Assembly (NCBI GenBank): GCA_027039165.1
Contig: JALWEZ010000263.1
Location: forward strand, 1-6,049
Source: Candidatus Moraniibacteriota bacterium
GTDB lineage: Bacteria; Patescibacteriota; Minisyncoccia; Moranbacterales; GCA-2747515
Length of the DNA stretch: 6,049 nt
Reading direction: 5' to 3'
Shown: positions 1 to 6,023 of the stretch, one piece after another
Numbering within the stretch: position 1 is the first letter of the stretch
Layout: each line of letters opens with the position of its first letter
Translations under genes and position numbers: made by a program
The notes under the pieces: model-generated
The model's input: only the letters and a program-made list of their open reading frames with translations
What the model was told of the DNA's origin: nothing
The model's database searches: none

Positions 1-1
1 A

Positions 2-862
2 AATAAAGTTGATGTTAATGAAATAAAAAATAAAAATTTTAAAAAAATATTTACTTTTTACAAAAAAGATTTAGTAAATAGAATAGAGTTGTTTTACAAC
101 ATAGGTAATGATAAAAAAATTTTTGAAATACTAAAGAATGTCTTTGGAAACTTAGATAAAAAATTATTCAATGAATGTACAGAAAATATTAAAAAAACAA
201 ATTCGTTATTTCCGATATTGGATAATGACACAAAACTTACAAAAACTGAAGTGATAAATAGAACAAAGCAGACTTTTGAAGAAAATAACATAAATTGGCA
301 AATAAAGTTCAGAAAAGAAGGTGCTTTAGCTTCGGTTGATACTAATAAACATATTTTATTTTATAAGGAAAGCTTGAAGGGATATAGTGAAAATTTTTTT
401 AATACATTAATAGCTCATGAAGTTTTGGGACATATAAGACAAAGTAATAACGCACAAAAATTTGGTTTAAAAATTTTTGAAACAGGTTTTGGATATTATG
501 ATCTTTTACAAGAGGGTTGGGCTTTGTATAATGAAAAAAAAGCAAACAGGGAAATAGAAAATAGATTGTATATTTATTATATAACAACATTCATAGCGTC
601 AAAAAAGTCATTTTATGAAACTTTTTGTTTTCTTTTGCAATATTTAGATATTGATAACGCTTATAGCATGACAGCGAGGCTTAAGAGAGGTCTTTGTGAT
701 ACAAGTATACATGGAGCCTTTCTAAAAGATAAAGCTTATTTAGAAGGCTTTAAAATGTTAAATAGTGCAACAAAAAAAGAATTAAAGTTAGTAGAAAGTG
801 CTGTTTTTGACTTTAGATACAAAAAGGAAGTATTTAACATTTTAAAAGAGATAAAAAAATAA
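2..862 (+). CDS. DUF1704 (QEGLA-motif) metallopeptidase-like protein, 5' end cut off by the window
   Basis: The reading frame is open to the left edge of the window. The first possible internal start is a TTG at 89, but codons upstream of it are uninterrupted back to base 2, so I treat the gene as 5'-truncated with 286 residues visible. Numbering from base 2, the protein carries HEVLGH (His139, Glu140, His144), an HExxxH metal-binding motif, followed 27 residues later by QEGWA (Glu171). This is the signature of the DUF1704 family, whose usual second motif is QEGLA. Known: the eukaryotic relatives (KIAA0895/MATCAP) are zinc tyrosine carboxypeptidases acting on tubulin, with the two His and a later Glu as metal ligands. 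The bacterial members have no settled substrate. Inferred: a zinc peptidase, probably cytosolic, as no signal or membrane segment is visible in this part. The gene is convergent with the following minus-strand gene and ends at a shared hairpin. The family call is fairly secure; the function is not. Confidence 0.85.
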   Translation, partial: NKVDVNEIKNKNFKKIFTFYKKDLVNRIELFYNIGNDKKIFEILKNVFGNLDKKLFNECTENIKKTNSLFPILDNDTKLTKTEVINRTKQTFEENNINWQIKFRKEGALASVDTNKHILFYKESLKGYSENFFNTLIAHEVLGHIRQSNNAQKFGLKIFETGFGYYDLLQEGWALYNEKKANREIENRLYIYYITTFIASKKSFYETFCFLLQYLDIDNAYSMTARLKRGLCDTSIHGAFLKDKAYLEGFKMLNSATKKELKLVESAVFDFRYKKEVFNILKEIKK

Positions 863-893
863 AAAATACCTAGTACGTTGCTAGATATTTTTT
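861..893. terminator. Probable bidirectional intrinsic terminator between convergent genes
   Basis: Bases 861-873 (AAAAAATACCTAG) can pair with 881-893 (CTAGATATTTTTT) around a 7-base loop, with one C/A mismatch at 869/885. On the plus strand the right arm gives a U-rich run straight after the CTAG stem, just beyond the stop codon of the DUF1704 gene. On the minus strand the left arm gives a U run that continues into more T-rich sequence, about 50 bases after the stop of the gene ending at 943. The placement between convergent genes supports the call. The core has few G-C pairs, so efficiency is uncertain. Confidence 0.65.
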
Positions 894-942
894 ATATATA
901 AGGTACAGAAAGGTGTATTTTTGTTTTTATTAATGATGAATT

Positions 943-1683
943 TTAAAGCCCTGCTTTTTTTGCATAAAATGATAAATGTTTCTTTTGATTATCACTTAAT
1001 GCTTTAGCTTTTTCGATTCCAGTTTGGAAAGCAGAAAGTTTAAATACAAAAGTCATGCCTGGCTTAACTCTCTTTCTTGCGATAGATCTTCTGACATAAT
1101 CTTCTACATAAATCTTTTGTCCATCGTCTAGGTCAGTAATGTTATTATGACTTAAATATTCAGCTGTAGCACGTCGAGCTAAATGAGTTAAACCATCTCC
1201 TCTCATTGCTGATACTGCGATATTATCATCATTGTACATTACATTAGGTCCTTTACCAGTAATTTCTTGTTTTTTCTCTGCTTTTTTAGAATCTTCAGAC
1301 TTTTCTTCCTTAGGTTTTTCAGTTTTTGCTCCTATAGTATCTTTGGATTCACTTAAAGAAATTTTGTTAGCGTCTTCAGTCTTCTTTTTAGAATCATCAT
1401 TTTTCGCTACTTTTACATCTTTAGAATCATTCTCTTTCTTCGTATCTTTTTCTTTATCTGAAGGCTTATCTACTTTCTTTGTTTCTTTAGAAGTATCCTC
1501 AGATTTCTTTTTGTCTTGCTTTTGCTCAGTTTTCGGTTTATTGTCAGTTTTCGAAACTTTATCTACTCTATCTTGAGAATAATTATAAACTGCAAATAAA
1601 AGAAAAAGTACAAGTGCTATAGAAAGAATTATACGAGCGTTATCTTGTAACCATACAAAGAAACCGCCATTTTGTTCTGTCAT
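943..1683 (-). CDS. Single-pass membrane protein with a charged spacer and a C-terminal GDGLTHLARRA domain
   Basis: I place the start at the ATG at 1683 (246 residues). A strong AAGGAAGGTG ribosome binding site lies 6 bases before it, whereas the in-frame ATG 69 bases upstream has none. Layout: a short N-terminus, one hydrophobic helix at about 16-35, and a spacer at about 40-140 made almost entirely of Lys, Glu, Asp, Ser and Thr. A compact C-terminal part at about 155-246 contains GDGLTHLARRA (162-172), QKIYVEDYVRR (189-199) and an Ile/Ala/Lys helix near the end. I recall similar C-terminal domains in other Patescibacteria proteins, and the GDGLTHLA stretch faintly resembles the start of a LysM domain, but I would not call it LysM. 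The helix probably anchors the protein with the spacer and C-terminal domain outside the membrane. Function unknown. It has its own promoter and structured leader, so it is likely transcribed separately from the upstream operon. Confidence 0.85.
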   Translation of the reverse strand: MTEQNGGFFVWLQDNARIILSIALVLFLLFAVYNYSQDRVDKVSKTDNKPKTEQKQDKKKSEDTSKETKKVDKPSDKEKDTKKENDSKDVKVAKNDDSKKKTEDANKISLSESKDTIGAKTEKPKEEKSEDSKKAEKKQEITGKGPNVMYNDDNIAVSAMRGDGLTHLARRATAEYLSHNNITDLDDGQKIYVEDYVRRSIARKRVKPGMTFVFKLSAFQTGIEKAKALSDNQKKHLSFYAKKAGL

Positions 1684-1689
1684 GTGTGT

Positions 1690-1699
1690 CACCTTCCTT
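1690..1699 (-). promoter_or_regulatory. Strong Shine-Dalgarno site that decides the start at 1683
   Basis: On the minus strand this reads AAGGAAGGTG, ending 6 bases before the ATG at 1683. It is the only convincing Shine-Dalgarno sequence in the window; the starts of the other minus-strand genes have none. It supports the 246-residue form over an upstream in-frame extension of 23 residues. Confidence 0.8.
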
Positions 1700-1707
1700 T
1701 CTAGGAC

Positions 1708-1750
1708 GTACTTATTTATACATTTAACTAGTATATATATAATTAAGTAC
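1708..1750 (-). repeat. Long imperfect inverted repeat just upstream of the ribosome binding site
   Basis: The arms are 1708-1720 and 1738-1750. The outer seven bases (GTACTTA/TAAGTAC) pair perfectly, then one T/T mismatch, then five more A-T pairs. The loop includes the palindrome ACTAGT. It could act as RNA structure controlling access to the ribosome binding site at 1690-1699, or as a DNA-level operator. The sequence does not tell these apart. The inner part is plain A/T and could arise from base composition. Confidence 0.45.
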
Positions 1751-1808
1751 AATTAGTTGTTAAATTGCTTTCATCAAAGCCACTTATTATTAAAATAAGT
1801 GTATTGTA

Positions 1809-1837
1809 ATTATATAAATATATTAAGCATACGTCAA
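1809..1837 (-). promoter_or_regulatory. Near-consensus sigma70-type promoter of the membrane-protein gene
   Basis: On the minus strand the -35 is TTGACG (1837-1832), the spacer is exactly 17 bases, and the -10 is a perfect TATAAT (1814-1809). This differs from the full consensus by only one base in twelve. It faces the gene starting at 1683 and lies in the gap after the stop codon of the PEGA gene. A predicted start point falls at about 1801-1803. It is the best promoter match in the window. Confidence 0.8.
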
Positions 1838-1839
1838 CT

Positions 1840-1848
1840 TGTGGATAA
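1840..1848 (-). promoter_or_regulatory. Perfect DnaA box (TTATCCACA) next to the -35 element
   Basis: The minus strand reads TTATCCACA, identical to the strong DnaA-binding 9-mer consensus. Only two bases (AG) separate it from the TTGACG -35. A DnaA molecule bound here would contact or crowd RNA polymerase, so regulation of the promoter by the initiator protein is possible. I see only one box, with no neighbouring dnaA or dnaN gene, so I do not call an origin of replication. Binding and regulation are inference. Confidence 0.5.
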
Positions 1849-1905
1849 GAATTTTTTTGGAAAGAAAATGAAATTTTGGATAGACTATTGGTAGGAAATA
1901 TTTTT
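1849..1905. other. Short A/T-rich spacer after the PEGA gene, no clear terminator
   Basis: This stretch directly follows the stop of the minus-strand PEGA gene. It holds T- and A-runs and one weak 5-bp hairpin (AAAAT/ATTTT, about 1869-1881), but no stem with G-C pairs followed by a U-run. Transcripts of the upstream operon may therefore run on into the leader of the next gene. Confidence 0.4.
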
Positions 1906-3561
1906 TTATTGGAACAACCCTTTGTTTTCTTCTGGAAAATATATAGAAAAAAGTTGTGTTCCATTATCTGTTTTATTCAAAAAATATAACTTATTTGTAC
2001 TATTGTTATATACAAAAGTTTTATTGCGAGAAGAATTTGAAATTATATTTCTCTGTAGAGGTGTAAATCTCTGATCTAAATCCACTAACAATAATTCATT
2101 ATCAACTCCAACTATCACATGTTCATAATCATCTAACCATTCTATCGAGTTTATATTTTGAGAAAGTTTTGATATGAAATATTCAGTATCTTTCTCTCTA
2201 TGAGGTTGAATCCAGTCGCTAGTCATGTATAAATATATAGAATTTTTATCATTATATACTATTTTTTTACCATCATTAGAAAATCTAGCACTTTTTATGT
2301 TTGAACGTAGTATTTTTGTTGTTATATTTTTCCCATATTTATTAAATATAGTCAAGGTTCCAGTATCTTTTGATAAGTGTAATAACCTGTCTTTATTGTA
2401 GGCAATAAGAATATGTTTTGTGTTTGAATTAATATCACTAAAAGCAGTTAATGTTTTGGGATTATTTAAATTATAATTTTCGTCATATAGTATAGTCCCT
2501 TGACTAGTCATTGCATAAATTCCATCATCAGCAATGTCATATGTAAGTATGTCCTTAGCTAATCTAGTAATTCTTTTTGTTTTATCTGTGATGGAGTCAG
2601 AAATATTTATTAAATATAAGTCATTATTTATTATTGCGTAAACAAAAGATTCTTTCTTTGGATGAAATCTCAAATATTTTATTTTTGGAAATAGAGCGTT
2701 TATTTGAGAAATGCTATCTTCTTTTTTAGGTTTTTCTGTTGCTGAAATTTTCTCAGGAGTATTTTGTTTTTTATTAACAAAGAATTTATTTGGTAATAAA
2801 TCAGATAAGTATTTCTTTTCTATTTTGAAATTATCAAGTCTATTAATAATTAAGTAATCACAATAATTATGTTCTTTAGAAATTCTTGGTTTTTTGGTAG
2901 TTTCTACATCTGTGTTATTTTCAAAAGTAGAATTTTGCTTTTTCGTAATAGGAATTAATAACGTAAATGTGTCAGGAGACCATTCTATATTTTCCTCGGC
3001 TTTTTCATTGAATTTAGAAGTTGAATCTTCTATGACACTCTCAATAGTGTTATTTTGAGTATTTAGAATAGGAACTAATAATTGATTGTCATCCACATCT
3101 TTCACATAAGCTAAAAGTTTATATCTAGGTGCAAGAAATATGTTTTTTACATTTTTTGTATTATACGCATTTCGAACATAATCATTTTTGATAAGTATCA
3201 CATTCCAAAATTCTGTAGCAAGTCCACTATGAACTTCTACATTTTTCTCCCAATTTTTGTATCCAGGAGCACTAAATTTTACATTATGTGATCCATAGCG
3301 AATACCAGTTATATGATAAGAATTATTTATAAAGTTAAAATGTCGAGTCTCGGGTTTTTTATTGTCTATCGTAGCTTCTATATTACTAGGAGTGGATTTT
3401 ACATTCACAGAGCCTGAATATATAAATATATTTGATGCAAAATTAAATCTATAGCCAGTCGAAAAAAAGACAACTATAGATATTATGGAAATACAAGATA
3501 CGGCCAAAGTCCAAAAAAAAATGCGTCTAGGGAGAGGTGTTTTTGTATAATTTTTTATCAT
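1906..3561 (-). CDS. Membrane-anchored PEGA-domain protein with beta-propeller-like repeats
   Basis: 551 residues. Residues 1-13 are basic (KTPLPRR), followed by one hydrophobic helix at about 14-33 and then STGYRFNF. This start pattern recurs in PEGA proteins of candidate-phyla bacteria and fits an N-in anchor with an exported body. Residues about 49-123 form a PEGA-type domain: GSVNVKSTPSNIEATIDNK, then YHITGIRYGSHNVKFSAPGYKNW. The remainder looks like an irregular beta-propeller, with recurring blade-like strands at 192-204 (IEWSPDTFTLLIP), 297-310 (LRFHPKKESFVYAI), 425-438 (ARFSNDGKKIVYND) and 473-486 (IEWLDDYEHVIVGV). Two charged linkers, at about 205-230 and 262-287, interrupt it. Known: PEGA domains occur in surface proteins and are thought to bind or scaffold; propellers bind partners. 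Inferred: a surface binding or scaffold protein without visible catalytic residues. Its start lies 9 bases after the stop of ROK copy B, with no Shine-Dalgarno, so it is the last gene of the operon and may be translated by coupling. Confidence 0.85.
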   Translation of the reverse strand: MIKNYTKTPLPRRIFFWTLAVSCISIISIVVFFSTGYRFNFASNIFIYSGSVNVKSTPSNIEATIDNKKPETRHFNFINNSYHITGIRYGSHNVKFSAPGYKNWEKNVEVHSGLATEFWNVILIKNDYVRNAYNTKNVKNIFLAPRYKLLAYVKDVDDNQLLVPILNTQNNTIESVIEDSTSKFNEKAEENIEWSPDTFTLLIPITKKQNSTFENNTDVETTKKPRISKEHNYCDYLIINRLDNFKIEKKYLSDLLPNKFFVNKKQNTPEKISATEKPKKEDSISQINALFPKIKYLRFHPKKESFVYAIINNDLYLINISDSITDKTKRITRLAKDILTYDIADDGIYAMTSQGTILYDENYNLNNPKTLTAFSDINSNTKHILIAYNKDRLLHLSKDTGTLTIFNKYGKNITTKILRSNIKSARFSNDGKKIVYNDKNSIYLYMTSDWIQPHREKDTEYFISKLSQNINSIEWLDDYEHVIVGVDNELLLVDLDQRFTPLQRNIISNSSRNKTFVYNNSTNKLYFLNKTDNGTQLFSIYFPEENKGLFQ

Positions 3562-3570
3562 AATTTAACT

Positions 3571-4485
3571 TTAAAGTTTATTAAAAAAATTATATCCAGC
3601 TCCATATAGTGGAGCACGGCTACTAAGTAGTGACTTTGCTAGTTTTGGCATAGGAGAAAATCGTTGTTTATTTATGTATTCAGTAACGCCTTTAATTATG
3701 ATGTCATAATGATTTTGTGCAAGATAGCCACCAAAAACAATAATCTCAGGATCATAAGCAAATATTGCATTTGTAACTCCTTGTGCGTTTATCTTATTAA
3801 ATTCATCCATAAAACCCTCTATATCGGAAGCATTATTCTTGTGAGCGTTAAAAAGATCATCTGGTTCTATATATGTAGTGTTAATAGGTTTTTTATTATA
3901 AAGCGCCCATTCTTTATAAAAATTCATGATTCCAGTAGTTTCATTTCTAGTTATAGCACAACACTCCTCCCATGTTTTTGGAGATTTGAAGATTTTGGAA
4001 AAAACTATTGAACCGCCAAGCTCCCCAGCATTTCCAGTATTTCCATGTAATAATTGTCCATTTACGATTGCACCTACACCAATACCGGTAGACATTAATA
4101 TATAAATTAAATTAGTTTTTCTAGGATAAATTTTTTGAAATGTTGCAATAGTTCCAGCATCTGTATCGTTAATAAGATAAACAGGTAATGAAAATTTTTT
4201 CTTTACTGGATCAACTACATTTATAAGTGTGTTATGAGCGGTGAAGAAAAAAGATTTCTCACGCATACGCAAAGGACCAGCTACACTTATACTTATCGCA
4301 TGAATTTCATCATCGAATTTTTTTTGAACTTCTCTTATGTTTTTGAAGATAATTTGATTAAGTTGATGACTTGTTTTTATAATGGGGAGTTTTTTGATAC
4401 TATTTAGCATTAATTCTTTGTCATTATTCATTATTCCAGTACTTATGTGTGTACCTCCAATTCCCATAACAATAACATTTTTCAT
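3571..4485 (-). CDS. ROK-family protein, copy B, with degenerate phosphate-binding motif (possible pseudokinase or regulator)
   Basis: 304 residues, close to the usual length of a stand-alone ROK sugar kinase, with no N-terminal DNA-binding domain. Family marks: the actin-fold phosphate loop appears as VMGIGGTHI (6-14), AISISVAGPLR (63-73), IND (105-107) with the likely catalytic base Asp107, STGIGVG (132-138), NAGELG (152-157) and YDPEIIVFGG (244-253). Odd points: residue 8, normally Asp in DxGGT, is Gly (codon GGA), and the usual GExGH histidine is absent (Gly158). The CxCGxxGCxE zinc motif is also missing; only a vestige (TWEECC, 171-176) remains. Known: the first Asp helps position Mg-ATP in these kinases. 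Inferred: ATP use may be lost or altered, while the sugar-binding fold is kept, as in a regulatory pseudokinase. It is roughly half identical by eye to its upstream neighbour, from which it is separated by 12 bases. The frame is intact, so it is not a pseudogene. Confidence 0.85.
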   Translation of the reverse strand: MKNVIVMGIGGTHISTGIMNNDKELMLNSIKKLPIIKTSHQLNQIIFKNIREVQKKFDDEIHAISISVAGPLRMREKSFFFTAHNTLINVVDPVKKKFSLPVYLINDTDAGTIATFQKIYPRKTNLIYILMSTGIGVGAIVNGQLLHGNTGNAGELGGSIVFSKIFKSPKTWEECCAITRNETTGIMNFYKEWALYNKKPINTTYIEPDDLFNAHKNNASDIEGFMDEFNKINAQGVTNAIFAYDPEIIVFGGYLAQNHYDIIIKGVTEYINKQRFSPMPKLAKSLLSSRAPLYGAGYNFFNKL

Positions 4486-4497
4486 ATAAGTTGTAAG

Positions 4498-5409
4498 TTA
4501 TTTATTTAACTGATTATATCCAGCTCCATAAAGAGATATTAAATCACCTACTTTCGATTTAGTAAATTGTGGAAAGAATGATATTTTATTGGTGTCTATA
4601 TTTCTATCTATACCTTTAATTATAATATCATAATTATTTTGTGCAATAGAACCACCAAAAACAATAACTTCAGGATCATAGGCTAAAATTATATTTTCAA
4701 TTCCTTTTGCATTTATTTTTCCTATTTCATCTAAAAATCCTTTTACGTCATCAGAATTATTTCTATGAGCATCAAAAATATCCTTTGGGTTTATGTAGGC
4801 ATTGTTTATTTTTTTATTATGATACTTTGCCCATAATCTATAAGTACTAATAATACCAACTTTGTCATCACGTTTTCCAGCGCAACTCGCTTCCCACGTC
4901 CTAGGAGTCCCTTCTAGAAAGCCTGCATTTATATCAATCATGCCAAATTCTCCAGCACTTCCAGAAAATCCAGATATTAACTGTCCATTAATTATTGAGC
5001 CAACGCCAATTCCAGTTGAAATGGTAATAAATGTAATATTTTCTATTTTAGGATACTCTTTTTCTTTAATAGCTACCACAGCCGCTTCGGTATCATTTAA
5101 TAAGTTTATAGGTAGTGAAAATTTTTTTTCTAACGGTTGCGCTAAATTTACAAGTATATTATGAGCACTGAAAAAAAATGATTTTCTTTTATTTCGTAAA
5201 GGTCCTGCAACACTTATGCTAATTGCAGATAAATTTTTAACTCTTTTTTGCAATTCACTTATTTTTTTTGAAGTAATTTCTATAAGACTTAGTTCATCTT
5301 TTATTTTGGGAAGTTTTTCTGTGGTAACTTCAAGTAGTTCTTTTTTATGATTCATCGCACCTACTCTAATATTTGTGCCCCCGATATCAATGACTATAAT
5401 ATTTTTCAT
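4498..5409 (-). CDS. ROK-family sugar kinase-like protein, copy A
   Basis: 303 residues with the ROK/actin-like fold signatures in order: VIDIGGTNI (6-14) with the phosphate-loop Asp8 intact, AISISVAGPLR (62-72), LLNDTEAA (103-110) with likely catalytic Asp106, STGIGVGSIINGQL (131-144), SAGEFG (151-156), and YDPEVIVFGG (244-253) near the C-terminus. Known: ROK kinases phosphorylate hexoses such as glucose, N-acetylglucosamine or N-acetylmannosamine using ATP in the cytosol. Against a standard assignment, the His of GExGH is Met157, and the zinc-binding cysteine cluster is gone, with TWEASCAG (171-178) in its place. The sugar therefore cannot be named. No signal peptide or extra domain is visible. 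It follows the SanA/YdcF-like gene by 25 bases, without a clear Shine-Dalgarno site, and precedes its tandem paralogue. Of the two copies this is the one more likely to be an active kinase. Confidence 0.88.
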   Translation of the reverse strand: MKNIIVIDIGGTNIRVGAMNHKKELLEVTTEKLPKIKDELSLIEITSKKISELQKRVKNLSAISISVAGPLRNKRKSFFFSAHNILVNLAQPLEKKFSLPINLLNDTEAAVVAIKEKEYPKIENITFITISTGIGVGSIINGQLISGFSGSAGEFGMIDINAGFLEGTPRTWEASCAGKRDDKVGIISTYRLWAKYHNKKINNAYINPKDIFDAHRNNSDDVKGFLDEIGKINAKGIENIILAYDPEVIVFGGSIAQNNYDIIIKGIDRNIDTNKISFFPQFTKSKVGDLISLYGAGYNQLNK

Positions 5410-5434
5410 AATTAACTATTAATATAAATATTTT

Positions 5435-6016
5435 TTATAAATTAATTTTATCTAAATAAAATAAATAATAAATTACTCCAATAACTTCTCTTAGGAGAAA
5501 ATAGGGTTCTTTCTTGTAGCGTCCATGCCAATAAAATGATTTTTGTGTAGAGAAATTTTTAAGTTCAACTCTGTGAGCTAAAACAATAATTCTTGCTAAA
5601 TGAAAATCATTAGATACTAGTATGTATGATTTCGATTTGTCCAATGCTCTTAAAGTTGCTAAGGTATTTAAGCCATTTAAATCTTTTATGAGCGCTTTTT
5701 GAGGAATTTGATTTTTTAGTAAAATTTTTTCCATAACACTAACTTCATGTGCTCCATAAGTACTTGGTCCGCCTGACATTACTATACAAGAAACTATACC
5801 ATCATTATAAAGTTTGGCAGCTTCCATAGTTCTGTCGTATAAAGCATGACTTGGAATATCATCTCTCCAAACAGCAGCACCAAATACAACTGCACAATCA
5901 GCGTGTTCAATTGCTTTATCATTGTAATGATAAAAAATAAAAGAAATATCAATTATTAAAACAAAAATAATCAATAACATTGTATAAAAAAATATTTTTT
6001 TCAATCTTTTTCCCAT
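5435..6016 (-). CDS. SanA/YdcF-like (DUF218) membrane-anchored protein
   Basis: 193 residues. A basic N-terminus (GKRLKK) and one hydrophobic helix at about 9-30 suggest membrane anchoring with the domain outside. The DUF218 pattern is clear: ADCAVVFGAAVWRD (39-52), R62 with a following helix and YNDGIVSCIVMSGG (70-83), E91, DLNGLNT (112-118), and VSNDFHLARI (134-143) near the C-terminus, then REV (176-178). Known: E. coli SanA is linked to exclusion of vancomycin and to envelope barrier function, and YdcF binds S-adenosylmethionine in vitro; the reaction catalysed is not settled for the family. At this size the protein is just the anchor plus one domain. The ATG at 6016 is chosen because it gives the positive-inside start and sits 7 bases after a perfect -10. 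It is the first gene of the four-gene set with the two ROK genes and the PEGA gene. Confidence 0.88.
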   Translation of the reverse strand: MGKRLKKIFFYTMLLIIFVLIIDISFIFYHYNDKAIEHADCAVVFGAAVWRDDIPSHALYDRTMEAAKLYNDGIVSCIVMSGGPSTYGAHEVSVMEKILLKNQIPQKALIKDLNGLNTLATLRALDKSKSYILVSNDFHLARIIVLAHRVELKNFSTQKSFYWHGRYKKEPYFLLREVIGVIYYLFYLDKINL

Positions 6017-6023
6017 AGCTGGT

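Larger units (their letters stand above)
1684..1802 (-). promoter_or_regulatory. Predicted structured 5' leader of the membrane-protein gene
   Basis: If transcription starts about 7 bases after the -10 (near 1802), the mRNA has an untranslated leader of about 119 nt. Three potential stem-loops follow each other. The first is 1781-1801, with 8 perfect pairs (CACTTATT/AATAAGTG) and a 5-base loop, at the very 5' end. The second is 1767-1780, with 5 perfect pairs (GCTTT/AAAGC) and a 4-base loop, directly adjacent. The third is 1708-1750, with 13-base arms holding 12 pairs and a single T/T mismatch around a 17-base loop. The ribosome binding site lies 9 bases after the third stem. A 5'-terminal stem-loop is a known way to slow mRNA decay; that role here is inference. 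I do not recognise a known riboswitch. Confidence 0.5.

Noticed and set aside
89..91. TTG as the start of the DUF1704 protein
   Set aside because: No ribosome binding site, and the same frame stays open through 29 further codons to the window edge, so the true start is outside.
1232..1576. Plus-strand open frame of 114 codons rich in Ser and Phe
   Set aside because: It lies antisense to the Lys/Glu/Ser spacer of the membrane protein. Its composition is simply the reverse complement of AAA/GAA/TCT-type codons, and it has no ribosome binding site.
1684..1752. N-terminal extension of the membrane protein to an ATG at 1752
   Set aside because: The extension of 23 residues adds a second hydrophobic stretch, has no ribosome binding site, and runs through the inverted repeat. 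The ATG at 1683 has a strong Shine-Dalgarno site at ideal spacing.
1763..1774. Minimal leader peptide (ATG AAA GCA ATT TAA, stop ending at 1760) in the leader of the membrane-protein gene
   Set aside because: Four codons with no regulatory codon repeat and only a weak upstream purine stretch. Attenuation cannot be supported.
1801..1905. Replication origin suggested by a DnaA box in A/T-rich DNA
   Set aside because: Only one exact box is present, with no cluster, and no dnaA, dnaN or other replication gene nearby. A promoter-linked box explains the site more simply.
1743..1964. Minus-strand open frame of 73 codons
   Set aside because: It overlaps the 3' end of the PEGA gene in another frame and runs across the promoter and DnaA box. 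No family resemblance and no ribosome binding site.
3571..4485. ROK copy B as a decaying pseudogene
   Set aside because: The frame is complete and full length, most fold motifs including the catalytic Asp107 are kept, and the spacing to neighbours is operon-like. A changed function fits better than decay.
4862..5164. Plus-strand open frame of 100 codons inside ROK copy A
   Set aside because: It lies fully antisense to a well-supported gene and has no recognisable protein features.
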